Part shown: piece by piece, positions 25,656 through 34,519 of the stretch
How positions within the stretch are numbered: the stretch's first letter is position 1
How the letters are laid out: every line of letters starts with the position of its first letter
The notes under the pieces: generated by a model
Told to the model about the DNA's origin: nothing
The model's database searches: none
The model's input: the letters and a program-made list of their open reading frames with translations, nothing else
Made by a program: the position numbers and the translations under genes
Assembly: GCA_964013575.1 (NCBI GenBank)
Contig: CAXGWP010000011.1
Span: 1 to 54,904, forward strand
From: BJGV01 sp964013575
GTDB taxonomy: Bacteria; Pseudomonadota; Gammaproteobacteria; Burkholderiales; Nitrosomonadaceae
Reading direction: 5' to 3'
Length of the DNA stretch: 54,904 nucleotides

Positions 25656-26963
25656 ATGGTCCCGATTAATTGTTATATTAAACGTCGTCAATATCTAGCA
25701 ACTAAAATGCAGAAAGGGATAGTAGTTATTCCTACTTCTCCAGAGAAAGTTAGGAATCTTGATTGTAATTACCCTTATCGTTTTGATAGTTATTTTTACT
25801 ATATGACAGGTTTTAGTGAGCCGGATGCCCTATTTGTGATGATGATTGGGGATAATATAAATGAAATAAAGGCAATATTATTTTGTAAAGATAAGGATAT
25901 AGAAAGCGAAATCTGGAATGGTTTACGGTATGACCCAGAATCTGCAAAAGAAGTTTTTAGCATTGATGAAACATATCCTATATCTATTTTGGATGAGATT
26001 TTACCTGGATTATTGGCTGGTCAATCTAGGATTTATTATGCATTAGGGCAATATCCCGCATGGGATTTGCGTTTAACAGAGTGGCTAAATCAGGTAAGAG
26101 CGAAGTCCAGAGGTGGTATTGTCGCTCCGGCGGAAATTTATGATTATCGAGCGTTAATAGATGAGATGCGTTTGTTCAAAAGTGCTGGTGAGATTCAGCT
26201 TATGCGCCGAGCTGCCGAAATTTCCAGCCGTGCTCATTGTCGTGCAATGCAGGCAATTCGCCCTGGGATGAAAGAATATGAAGTTGAGGCGGTATTTCTG
26301 CATGAATTTCGTAAGCATGGCTCTGAAGCGCCTGCTTACACACCAATTGTTGCAGGTGGTGCAAATGCATGCGTGTTACATTATATTAATAACAATATGG
26401 AATTAAAATCGGGTGATTTGGTATTAATTGATGCTGGTTGTGAATTAAGTGGATATGCTGCAGATATTACCCGTACATTTCCTATAAATGGTAAATTTAA
26501 TTCGGTGCAGAAAGATATATATCAATTAGTTTTATCTGCACAGTATGCTGCCATTAGTGTCATAAAAGTAGGTAACTCTTGGGATATGCCGCATACTGCA
26601 GCACTAAAAGTACTTGTTCAGGGATTTATTGATATGGGGTTATGCCAAGGAAATGTAGATTCTGTTATTGAATCAGGAGATTATAGGCAATTTTACATGC
26701 ATCGAACTGGCCATTGGTTGGGACTAGATGTTCATGATGTTGGTGAATATAAGCAAGATGGAGAATGGCGTTTATTTGATTTAGGAATGGCGCTTACTGT
26801 AGAGCCTGGCTGTTATATTCGTCCAGCTAAAAATGTACCTGAACATTTCTGGAATATTGGTATTCGTATTGAAGATGATGTAATTGTTACGAATAATGGC
26901 TGTGAAGTTTTAACAGCATCTGCACCAAAGTCTATTAACGAAATTGAAGAGCTAATGCGATGA
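25656..26963 (+). CDS. pepP: Xaa-Pro aminopeptidase P
   Basis: PepP removes an N-terminal residue that precedes proline. The 435-residue protein has the N-terminal creatinase-like domain and the M24 catalytic domain. Its metal ligands appear in DAGCELSGYAADITRTFP, HRTGHWLGLDVHD, TVEPGCY and IRIEDD. Length matches the E. coli enzyme. Its last four bases overlap the start of the next reading frame (ATGA). ubiH follows that frame, the common pepP-ubiH neighbourhood. Confidence 0.95.
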   Translation: MVPINCYIKRRQYLATKMQKGIVVIPTSPEKVRNLDCNYPYRFDSYFYYMTGFSEPDALFVMMIGDNINEIKAILFCKDKDIESEIWNGLRYDPESAKEVFSIDETYPISILDEILPGLLAGQSRIYYALGQYPAWDLRLTEWLNQVRAKSRGGIVAPAEIYDYRALIDEMRLFKSAGEIQLMRRAAEISSRAHCRAMQAIRPGMKEYEVEAVFLHEFRKHGSEAPAYTPIVAGGANACVLHYINNNMELKSGDLVLIDAGCELSGYAADITRTFPINGKFNSVQKDIYQLVLSAQYAAISVIKVGNSWDMPHTAALKVLVQGFIDMGLCQGNVDSVIESGDYRQFYMHRTGHWLGLDVHDVGEYKQDGEWRLFDLGMALTVEPGCYIRPAKNVPEHFWNIGIRIEDDVIVTNNGCEVLTASAPKSINEIEELMR

Positions 26964-27325
26964 ATGAAATTTGGAAAATAATAGTTAAGAAAGTTTCTGG
27001 TTTTCAGGAAAAGCACCAACGTGGACTAGCTGAGTCACCTTTGATAACTAAGCGGTGGGTAACATATTTAGTATTGATTCCAATATTAATTTTATTGTCA
27101 ATTTTTGGTGTTTTCTTTTTTGCTGCTTTTTTGGCATTATTTGCTATAGCTGCTGCTGGTTTTGGCATCCGGTTTTGGTGGTTAAAGCGTCATCTAAATA
27201 AATCAGAAAATCTGGTAAATTCATCTAATATAGGCGGGAAGAATACGGTTGAGGGCGAATATACTGTGGTTGATGATAATCAGGCTACTAAAGAAAGAGC
27301 TAGAAGAAGCAGAATGAATAATTAA
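26960..27325 (+). CDS. Small membrane protein between pepP and ubiH
   Basis: This 121-residue protein has a hydrophilic N-terminus (about 35 residues), one long or two close membrane spans (about 36-75, VTYLVLIPILILLSIFGVF and AAFLALFAIAAAGFGI), and a polar C-terminal tail rich in Asn, Lys and Arg. I do not recognise the family. The ATGA overlap with pepP and the 37-base gap to ubiH indicate cotranscription. The position suggests, but does not prove, some link to the membrane-bound ubiquinone enzymes. Confidence 0.75.
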   Translation: MNEIWKIIVKKVSGFQEKHQRGLAESPLITKRWVTYLVLIPILILLSIFGVFFFAAFLALFAIAAAGFGIRFWWLKRHLNKSENLVNSSNIGGKNTVEGEYTVVDDNQATKERARRSRMNN

Positions 27326-27362
27326 GTCTGGTAAAAAATTCAATCAAAATAAGGAAATTATA

Positions 27363-28523
27363 GTGGCTGAACAATATGACCTTATCATTGTAGGCGGTGG
27401 TCCAATAGGAATGTCTTTATCCATTGCGTTAAGTGGTAGTGGTTTGTCCGTTCTTTTATTAGAAGCACGAGAAGCACCAGATAAGAATGAGGATCCGCGT
27501 CCGCTTGCTTTTTCTCATGGTAGCCGTTTGATTTTACATCGTCTAGGTGTATGGGATTCTCTACCAGAGATCACTTCTATTAAGACAATACATATTTCTA
27601 ATCGTGGAGGTTTTGGGCGTACTTTGCTAACAGCTAAGGAAATTGGTGTACCAGCTTTAGGTTATGTAATACTTCATCAGGATATATTTCAAGTAATGTA
27701 TAAGAGGCTACATGATTGTAATATTAAATATTTAACTGGAGCTCAAGTAAAGCAATTAAAACCTGAATTATCAGAGGGGAAAATTGAGTATAAGCATGAG
27801 GGGAAGCTCAAACAGGCAACAGCAAAATTATTGGTACTAGCGGATGGTGGCCGGCTTACTGCACAGGTAGATGGAATTACTCAACATGTACAGGATTATG
27901 AGCAGAGAGCTGTTGTTTCTAGGATTGAAGCCTCTTCTCCTCAATGTGGAGTAGCTTATGAGAGATTTACTGCAGATGGACCAGTTGCTTTTTTACCATT
28001 TGGCCAGAATTTTTCGTTAGTTTGGACCGCTTCACCATCTACTGTAGAAGAGATTCTTGACCTGGATGATGTTGCATTTTTATCTCGGCTACAGAGTCAT
28101 TTTGGTGATCGAGCTGGTGAGCTTATTAGTGTAGGTAAACGTTCCAGTTTTCCTCTTGCACTTAAATATGCAACACCTGTATCAGGACACCGAGTGGTAT
28201 TGATTGGAAATGCAGCTCAAACTTTACACCCTGTTGCTGGGCAAGGCTTTAATTTAGGATTACGTGACGCGTGGGAGTTATCAAGAGAAATTATTGGAAT
28301 GCCTGCAGATATTGGTTCTCAAGCTATGCTTTCAAAATATAAAATTAAACGGGAGAGTGATAGTAGGGGAGGAAGAGTTTTTACAGATACATTGGTTAAA
28401 TTATTCTCTAATGATGATATTTTATTACATGGAATGCGTGGAATTGGATTAAGTGTCCTTGATTGTTTTCCATTAGCAAAGCGTTATGTTGCTAAACGTA
28501 TGATGTTTGGGTCAAGAGGATAA
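27363..28523 (+). CDS. ubiH: UbiH-type FAD-dependent ubiquinone hydroxylase
   Basis: The enzyme is a class A flavin monooxygenase that hydroxylates the benzoquinol ring in ubiquinone synthesis using O2. The 386-residue protein shows the FAD motif IVGGGPIGMSLSIAL near residue 9, the DG motif (LVLADGGRL) and the second FAD motif GNAAQTLHPVAGQGFNLGL. Start is GTG at 27363, preceded by AAGGAA. Paralogues UbiF, UbiI and UbiH are hard to separate by eye, so the exact ring position is uncertain; the pepP neighbour favours UbiH. Confidence 0.85.
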   Translation: MAEQYDLIIVGGGPIGMSLSIALSGSGLSVLLLEAREAPDKNEDPRPLAFSHGSRLILHRLGVWDSLPEITSIKTIHISNRGGFGRTLLTAKEIGVPALGYVILHQDIFQVMYKRLHDCNIKYLTGAQVKQLKPELSEGKIEYKHEGKLKQATAKLLVLADGGRLTAQVDGITQHVQDYEQRAVVSRIEASSPQCGVAYERFTADGPVAFLPFGQNFSLVWTASPSTVEEILDLDDVAFLSRLQSHFGDRAGELISVGKRSSFPLALKYATPVSGHRVVLIGNAAQTLHPVAGQGFNLGLRDAWELSREIIGMPADIGSQAMLSKYKIKRESDSRGGRVFTDTLVKLFSNDDILLHGMRGIGLSVLDCFPLAKRYVAKRMMFGSRG

Positions 28524-28627
28524 CTGGGTATTTTGTATTATTATTAATTTCTTTCCCTATAATTGTCTTAGGTTTAGAATTGATAATTTATGTAAAATTT
28601 ATTTAATTTTTTGTGTTTATTAAAGTT

Positions 28628-29641
28628 ATGAAAATTGGTCCTTATAGCCTTAAAAATAATTTGATAGTTGCTCCTATGGCTGGAGTTACTGATCGTCCTT
28701 TTAGGCAGTTATGTAAGAAAATGGGTGCGGGAATGGCCGTATCCGAAATGATATCTTGTAATTCGCTCTTATGGGGTTCTGAGAAAACTAAACGTCGTGC
28801 TAATCATGAAGGAGAAGTAGATCCAATTTCAGTACAAATTGCTGGAGCTGATCCAATGATGATGGCTCAGGCTGCTGTCTACAATGTAGAACAGGGTGCG
28901 CAAATTATAGATATTAATATGGGATGCCCAGCTAAAAAGATTTGTAATACGATGGCAGGATCTGCATTGTTACGGGATGAGAAATTGGTAGGTGAAATAC
29001 TTGATTCTGTTGTTAATGCGGTAGACGTACCTGTTACTTTAAAAATTCGCACTGGCTGGGATAAAGATAATAAGAATGCATTAATTATTGCACGTATAGC
29101 AGAAAATTCAGGGATACAGGCACTTGCTATTCATGGTAGGACTAGGGCATGTGCCTTCAAGGGAAAAGCTGAGTATGACACAATTGCTGCTGTAAAGAAT
29201 CATGTAAAAATACCTATTATTGCTAATGGTGATATTAATACGCCAGAGGAAGCTAAGAAAGTATTAGAGTATACTTCAGCAGATGCTGTAATGATTGGGA
29301 GAGCTGCTCAAGGAAGGCCCTGGATATTTAGAGAGATTAGTCATTATTTATCCACAGGAAGTTATCTTCCATTGCCTGAAGTCAATGAAATTAAGCATGT
29401 GCTTATGAATCATTTGTATGATCTTTATGATTTCTACGGGGAGTATTCCGGAGTACGCATTGCACGAAAACATATCTCTTGGTATACAAAAGGCCTAATT
29501 GGTTCAGCGTCATTTCGTCATGCTATGAATCAATTAAAAAGTTCTGATGAGCAGTTATCTGTCGTTGATAGTTTTTTTAGAAGTTTATCTGGCCATGGAG
29601 AAAGGTTAACTTATATTCGACGTGAGGAATTAGCTGCATGA
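28628..29641 (+). CDS. dusB: tRNA-dihydrouridine synthase B
   Basis: DusB reduces specific uridines in the tRNA D-loop using FMN and NADPH. The conserved opening MKIGPYSLKNNLIVAPMAGVTDRP starts at ATG 28628, which I prefer over the GTG at 28613 because it gives the usual N-terminus. The catalytic Cys lies in NMGCPAKKIC, and the FMN-binding blocks IHGRTR, ANGDI and GRAAQGRPWIF are present. The gene overlaps fis by four bases, as in the E. coli dusB-fis operon. Confidence 0.95.
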   Translation: MKIGPYSLKNNLIVAPMAGVTDRPFRQLCKKMGAGMAVSEMISCNSLLWGSEKTKRRANHEGEVDPISVQIAGADPMMMAQAAVYNVEQGAQIIDINMGCPAKKICNTMAGSALLRDEKLVGEILDSVVNAVDVPVTLKIRTGWDKDNKNALIIARIAENSGIQALAIHGRTRACAFKGKAEYDTIAAVKNHVKIPIIANGDINTPEEAKKVLEYTSADAVMIGRAAQGRPWIFREISHYLSTGSYLPLPEVNEIKHVLMNHLYDLYDFYGEYSGVRIARKHISWYTKGLIGSASFRHAMNQLKSSDEQLSVVDSFFRSLSGHGERLTYIRREELAA

Positions 29642-29880
29642 CTATTATAAATGAGAATGAAATTGCAAGATGTGTACGTAAATCTGTTGAAAATTATTTA
29701 AAAGATCTTGATGGAGAGAAGCCGCACCCATTATATGGAATGGTTATATGTAGTGTTGAAAAACCATTGGTTGAATTAGTAATGAAGTATACTAAAGGAA
29801 ATCAGACGCGTACAGCGGAGATACTGGGGATAAACCGAAATACTCTCCGCAATAAAATCAGGCAATATAAAATTAAATAA
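29638..29880 (+). CDS. fis: Fis family DNA-binding protein
   Basis: Fis is a nucleoid-associated regulator. The 80-residue product has the C-terminal helix-turn-helix (TRTAEILGINRNTLRNKIRQ) and the dimer-forming helices before it. It is shorter than E. coli Fis (98 residues) mostly at the N-terminus, where the flexible beta-hairpin lies; short forms are usual in betaproteobacteria. ATG overlaps the dusB stop as ATGA, so translation is probably coupled. Confidence 0.93.
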   Translation: MTIINENEIARCVRKSVENYLKDLDGEKPHPLYGMVICSVEKPLVELVMKYTKGNQTRTAEILGINRNTLRNKIRQYKIK

Positions 29881-29956
29881 AGATTGTCCTGCAAAAGGGT
29901 GAAAAATAATTGTAATTTATAGTAATACTTAACACTATGTATATGTGTGCCAGAAT

Positions 29957-31519
29957 ATGACGATCAAACAAGCTTTAATTAGTGTTTCTGATAAAACAGG
30001 TGTTGTAGAATTTGCACAGGGGTTAAGAAATTGTGGTGTGAGTATCCTATCTACAGGTGGAACAGCTAAAGAATTGAGAAATGCTGGTATCGATGTAATT
30101 GAGGTAAGTAGTTATACAGGCTTTCCAGAAATTCTTGATGGTAGGGTTAAAACACTTCATCCGAGAATCCATGCTGGCATTCTAGCTCAAAGAGATTTGT
30201 CCTCACATATGGAGATTATGGAGAGCATGTCTTTTTCAACTATTGAGTTAGTTGTGGTAAACCTTTATCCGTTTAGTAAAACAATTTCTAAAGAAAGCGC
30301 TAATTTGGAAGAGGCAATAGAGAATATTGATATTGGCGGCCCAACTATGGTCCGTGCGGCAGCAAAGAATTATAAAAATGTTGCAGTAGTTACTGACCCA
30401 AAGGAATATAACGCCGTACTAAACGAAATAAAATCAAATGACTGTATGGTTTCGCAGGAATATCGCTTTCACCTTGCTTGTAAGGCATTTTCTCATACTG
30501 CTACTTATGATAGTGTTATTAGTAATTATTTAACTGGTGTTTATCTTGATGGGAATCAGAATAGTTTCCCTGCGGATCTTAATTTAAATTTTATGATTGC
30601 GCAGGATCTTCGTTATGGAGAGAACCCACATCAAAAAGCGGCATTTTACAGGGATGGCTCTCTTTCTGTATCTGGAGGGATTGCTAATTATACTCAGATA
30701 CAGGGGAAGGAGCTTTCATATAATAATATTGCAGATGCTGATGCGGCTTGGGAGTGTGTAAAAACTTTTGATTCTACTGCTTGTGTCATAATTAAGCATG
30801 CTAATCCCTGTGGAGTGGGAATATCTAATAATACCCTTATGGCATATAAAGCTGCATTTTCTACTGATCCAACATCAGCTTTTGGGGGTATCATTGCTTT
30901 TAATAGAGAGTTAGATGGTGAAACTGCTGAATATGTAATAAAACAATTTGTTGAAGTAATTATTGCCCCAAGCTTCTCTAATCAGGCTCAAAATATTCTT
31001 TCCCAAAAGAAGAATTTGCGTGTGCTTATCCTTAATTTGAATGGGAAGAACAACAACCTTGATTTTAAACGTGTGGGAGGTGGTTTGTTAGCACAAACAC
31101 CAGATAATAATAACGTTGATGCTAGTTTCTTTAAAATTGTAACAAAGGTTCATCCGACAGAGAAAGAAATGAATGATTTATTATTTGCGTGGCGTGTGGC
31201 AAAGTTTGTTAAGTCTAATGCAATAGTATTTTGTTTAAATGGCCGGACACTTGGTATAGGCGCTGGACAAATGAGCAGAGTAGATAGTGCACGAATTGCA
31301 TCAATAAAAGCAAAAGATTCTGGGCTTACATTAGTTGGTTCAGTCGTTGCTTCAGATGCGTTTTTTCCTTTTCGTGACGGGTTAGATGTAGTAGTAAATG
31401 CTGGTGCAAAAGCAATTATTCAACCTGGTGGTAGCATGCGTGATGAGCAAGTTATTGCAGCAGCAGATGAGCATGGCGTAGCAATGGTCTTTACGAATAC
31501 TAGACATTTTAGGCATTAA
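29957..31519 (+). CDS. purH: Bifunctional AICAR transformylase/IMP cyclohydrolase
   Basis: PurH carries out the last two steps of IMP synthesis. I begin at ATG 29957 (MTIKQALISVSDKTGV), the family N-terminus, rather than the GTG at 29945, giving 520 residues. The cyclohydrolase domain (about 1-200) has STGGTAKELR and DGRVKTLHPRIHAG. The transformylase domain has LRYGENPHQ, the catalytic KHANPCGV and GAGQMSRVDS. The order dusB-fis-purH-purD is typical of betaproteobacteria. Confidence 0.96.
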   Translation: MTIKQALISVSDKTGVVEFAQGLRNCGVSILSTGGTAKELRNAGIDVIEVSSYTGFPEILDGRVKTLHPRIHAGILAQRDLSSHMEIMESMSFSTIELVVVNLYPFSKTISKESANLEEAIENIDIGGPTMVRAAAKNYKNVAVVTDPKEYNAVLNEIKSNDCMVSQEYRFHLACKAFSHTATYDSVISNYLTGVYLDGNQNSFPADLNLNFMIAQDLRYGENPHQKAAFYRDGSLSVSGGIANYTQIQGKELSYNNIADADAAWECVKTFDSTACVIIKHANPCGVGISNNTLMAYKAAFSTDPTSAFGGIIAFNRELDGETAEYVIKQFVEVIIAPSFSNQAQNILSQKKNLRVLILNLNGKNNNLDFKRVGGGLLAQTPDNNNVDASFFKIVTKVHPTEKEMNDLLFAWRVAKFVKSNAIVFCLNGRTLGIGAGQMSRVDSARIASIKAKDSGLTLVGSVVASDAFFPFRDGLDVVVNAGAKAIIQPGGSMRDEQVIAAADEHGVAMVFTNTRHFRH

Positions 31520-31581
31520 TTCAATTTATAGTTAGGCTGGTCACGTTAGAATTTTTTTTGCCATAGTTATTTTTGGTAATC

Positions 31582-32868
31582 ATGAATATGAAAGTACTAG
31601 TTATAGGTGGTGGTGGTAGAGAGCACGCTTTGGCATGGAAATTAAAACAGTCTCCACGTGTAAGTAAGGTATATATTTCTCCGGGTAATGCCGGTACGGC
31701 TCTTGAAGAAGGCATACAAAATATCTCAGTAACTGCCATTCCTGATCTTATTAATTTTGCTAAAAATGAACTCATTGGATTTACTATTGTAGGACCTGAA
31801 GCCCCACTTGCTGAGGGTATTGTAGATGCTTTTAGATTGGAGGGATTGAAAATATTTGGGCCTAATCAGCAGGCTATACAATTAGAGGCATCTAAAGATT
31901 ACTCAAAGTCTTTTATGCGGCGTCATAAGATTCCTACTGCAGAATATGAAGCTTTCTGTGATCCTGTAGAAGCTCATAAGTATTTAGAGAAAGTAGGGGC
32001 ACCAATTGTTATTAAAGCCGATGGTCTGGCTGCTGGAAAAGGTGTGAAGGTTGTTATGACATTACCTGAGGCACATGCAGCAGTAGATTCAATGTTAATT
32101 TCTAATGCTACGGGTATTGCAAATAAGAAGATTCTAATTGAGGAGTTTCTACAGGGTGAGGAGGTTAGTTTTATAGTTATGACCGATGGGAAAAATATAT
32201 TACCTCTTGCTACAAGTCAGGATTACAAACGGCTACAGGAAGGTAATCATGGTCCAAATACAGGTGGTATGGGCGCATATTCTCCAGCTCCAATTATAAC
32301 ACCTGAGTTACATGAAAAAATAATTAATAAAGCAATTGACCCAGTTATAAAGGGTATGGCAGAAGAAGGAAAGCCATATACTGGTTTTTTATATGCAGGT
32401 TTGATGATTGGGAAAAGTGGGACTATCAATATATTAGAGTATAACTGTCGTATGGGAGATCCAGAGACTCAATCAATTATGTTACGACTTAGAAGCGATT
32501 TATCAATTTTAGTCGAGAATGCAATAAATGAGACGCTTGATAAGGTAGATGCAGATTGGGATTGTCGTACTGCATTAGGTGTTGTTATGGCTGCTTGTGG
32601 TTACCCTGAGATGCCTCGTAAAGGTGATACGATTCATGGTCTTTTGGAGTTGATGTCTAGTAGTAAACTTGAGGAGGACCTTCATATATTCCATGCTGGA
32701 ACTAAGATGGGTGGAAAGGATAATAAAGAAATAGTAACAGCTGGTGGCCGAGTTTTATGTGTGACAGCTCTAGGAGATAGCATAAAAAATGCTAGGCAAC
32801 GTGTATATAATATTTCTGAAAGAATTTACTTTGATGGCAAAATAATGCGATCTGACATTGGGCTGTAA
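31582..32868 (+). CDS. purD: Phosphoribosylamine-glycine ligase
   Basis: PurD makes GAR from phosphoribosylamine, glycine and ATP, an early step of purine synthesis. The ATP-grasp protein begins MNMKVLVIGGGGREHALAW. I take ATG 31582 because TTGGT lies just before it; ATG 31588 (MKVLV) is an equally plausible start, and the TTG at 31573 is unlikely. Diagnostic blocks are IKADGLAAGKGV, NTGGMGAYSPAP and EYNCRMGDPETQ. About 428 residues, normal length. Confidence 0.95.
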   Translation: MNMKVLVIGGGGREHALAWKLKQSPRVSKVYISPGNAGTALEEGIQNISVTAIPDLINFAKNELIGFTIVGPEAPLAEGIVDAFRLEGLKIFGPNQQAIQLEASKDYSKSFMRRHKIPTAEYEAFCDPVEAHKYLEKVGAPIVIKADGLAAGKGVKVVMTLPEAHAAVDSMLISNATGIANKKILIEEFLQGEEVSFIVMTDGKNILPLATSQDYKRLQEGNHGPNTGGMGAYSPAPIITPELHEKIINKAIDPVIKGMAEEGKPYTGFLYAGLMIGKSGTINILEYNCRMGDPETQSIMLRLRSDLSILVENAINETLDKVDADWDCRTALGVVMAACGYPEMPRKGDTIHGLLELMSSSKLEEDLHIFHAGTKMGGKDNKEIVTAGGRVLCVTALGDSIKNARQRVYNISERIYFDGKIMRSDIGL

Positions 32869-32956
32869 TAATTGGTCCTTATTTGACAATAATAATTGTA
32901 GACCTAGACTTTTTTAATTTGGTTTACTATAAAAATTAATTCTGAGCATATTAAGT

Positions 32957-33853
32957 ATGAATGCAAATCAAGTTAAAGAATACTTTTGTACATTGCAAGA
33001 TAAAATTATTGAACGATTAGAGGAAGTCGATGGAGAGCATTTTAGAAGAGAAAAATGGGAACGCCCAGAAGGTGGTGGTGGGCTAAGTTGTGTAATTGAG
33101 AAAGGCAATATATTTGAGAAAGGTGGGGTAAATTTTTCACATGTATTTGGTTTGGGGTTGCCAGCATCTGCAACTGCAGCAAGGCCTGAATTGTCTGGGC
33201 GTTCTTTCGAGGCAATGGGAGTTTCAATTGTATTACATCCATATAATCCTTATGCTCCAACTATTCATTTGAATGTGCGATTCTTGGAAGCTCGTAAGGT
33301 AGGTGCAGAATCAGTATGGTGGTTTGGTGGAGGTATGGATCTAACACCTTATTATGGTTTTGAGGAAGACGCTAAACATTTTCATCAGGTCTGTAAAGAT
33401 TCTCTTCAACCTTTTGGAGATGAGTATCATAAAAAATTTAAGAAATGGTGTGATAAATATTTTTATCTAAAACATCGTAATGAACCACGAGGGATAGGGG
33501 GGATTTTTTTTGATGATCTTAGTCAGCCAGACTTTGAAACTTGTTTTGAAATAACAAAAAATGTAGGAAATCATTTTATACCTGCTTATGTTCCTATTTT
33601 AGAAAGGCGTATAAATATGCCTTATGGTGAACATGAACGAGATTTCCAGGCTTATCGTCGTGGTCGGTATGTAGAATTTAATTTAGTTTGGGATCGCGGA
33701 ACTTTATTTGGTTTGCAATCTGGTGGCCGTACTGAGTCTATACTTATGTCTTTGCCACCCATAGTTAAATGGCGATATGATTGGAAGCCAGAAAAAAATA
33801 GTGAAGAATCAAATCTTTATAATAATTTTCTTATTGGTAAAGATTGGGTTTAG
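32957..33853 (+). CDS. hemF: Oxygen-dependent coproporphyrinogen III oxidase
   Basis: HemF decarboxylates two propionates of coproporphyrinogen III to give protoporphyrinogen IX and needs O2. The 298-residue protein has the family blocks GGGLSCVIEKGNIFEKGGVN, WWFGGGMDLTPYY, FFDDL and GRYVEFNLVWDRGT. It follows purD by about 90 bases. Because the enzyme is strictly O2-dependent, it points to life in air unless an anaerobic HemN is encoded elsewhere. Confidence 0.97.
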   Translation: MNANQVKEYFCTLQDKIIERLEEVDGEHFRREKWERPEGGGGLSCVIEKGNIFEKGGVNFSHVFGLGLPASATAARPELSGRSFEAMGVSIVLHPYNPYAPTIHLNVRFLEARKVGAESVWWFGGGMDLTPYYGFEEDAKHFHQVCKDSLQPFGDEYHKKFKKWCDKYFYLKHRNEPRGIGGIFFDDLSQPDFETCFEITKNVGNHFIPAYVPILERRINMPYGEHERDFQAYRRGRYVEFNLVWDRGTLFGLQSGGRTESILMSLPPIVKWRYDWKPEKNSEESNLYNNFLIGKDWV

Positions 33854-33986
33854 TTGGTGTATTGAAATTAACTAATAACAAGTGAAATAGCGTAAAATTA
33901 TTGCTGGTTAATTTATTACTATAAGTTATTATTTTAATAAAAGCTGGAGTATTCTCATTGTAAATTAGTTTTTCACATAATTACTA

Positions 33987-34015
33987 TTGACATTAAGATA
34001 CTGGCACTGGAGAAT
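33987..34015 (+). promoter_or_regulatory. Sigma-70-type promoter before the small exported protein
   Basis: A perfect TTGACA (33987-33992) is followed after 17 bases by GAGAAT (34010-34015), which matches four of six consensus -10 positions. The predicted transcript would start near 34022, leaving a leader of about 70 bases before the gene at 34095. Confidence 0.6.
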
Positions 34016-34094
34016 AAAATATAAATAGAAATATTTTATAAAAAGTAGTATTTGAAAGGGTTTTTTTCTAGATATTAATTATAGGGGGGTAGTA

Positions 34095-34460
34095 ATGATC
34101 TCATCAAAAGGTTTTAAGAATATTTATGCAATAGTGGCTTTAAGTTTTTTCGTGGCTATGACTGTACCAACAGCACATGCAGAGGAAAATGATTTGGCTG
34201 TGGCTATATCTGATACTGGTGCTCAAGCTGCCTCAGCCTTAGCGACTATGGTATATTTTCCAGTTAAAACTGCATTTGCTATGGGTGGAGGAATAATAGG
34301 ATTTGGCGCATATTTACTGTCAGGTGGTGATGAAGGAGCTGCTGAAGAAATTTGGGCGGTTTCTAATGGAGGAGACTTTATGATTGAACCTGAACATTTG
34401 AGCGGAGAAAGGGAAATTAAATTCATGGGTGATGGTAAATCCGCACCTGCAGCTCATTAA
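34095..34460 (+). CDS. Small exported protein, probably highly expressed
   Basis: The 121-residue product starts with a signal peptide (MISSKGFKNIYAIVALSFFV) ending in the AxA cleavage motif AHA before EEND. The mature protein of about 91 residues holds a small-residue hydrophobic stretch (FPVKTAFAMGGGIIGFGAYLL) that could cross or sit in a membrane, and an acidic then basic tail. I do not recognise the family. Expression signals are unusually strong: a consensus -35 promoter, AGGGGGG as ribosome site and a perfect hairpin after the stop. That suggests an abundant envelope protein. The gene stands alone between hemF and adk. Confidence 0.75.
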   Translation: MISSKGFKNIYAIVALSFFVAMTVPTAHAEENDLAVAISDTGAQAASALATMVYFPVKTAFAMGGGIIGFGAYLLSGGDEGAAEEIWAVSNGGDFMIEPEHLSGEREIKFMGDGKSAPAAH

Positions 34461-34496
34461 GCCTAAAAAACTTTATTAGGTTATAAATATTTTAAA

Positions 34497-34519
34497 TGTG
34501 GATTACTAAGTAATCCACA
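34497..34519 (+). terminator. Likely terminator after the small exported protein
   Basis: TGTGGATTACT and AGTAATCCACA form a perfect 11-base inverted repeat with one central base, 37 bases after the stop codon, followed by TTTATTGGTTT. The T run is interrupted, so termination may be partial. A weaker CCTAA/TTAGG pair lies just before it. Confidence 0.6.
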
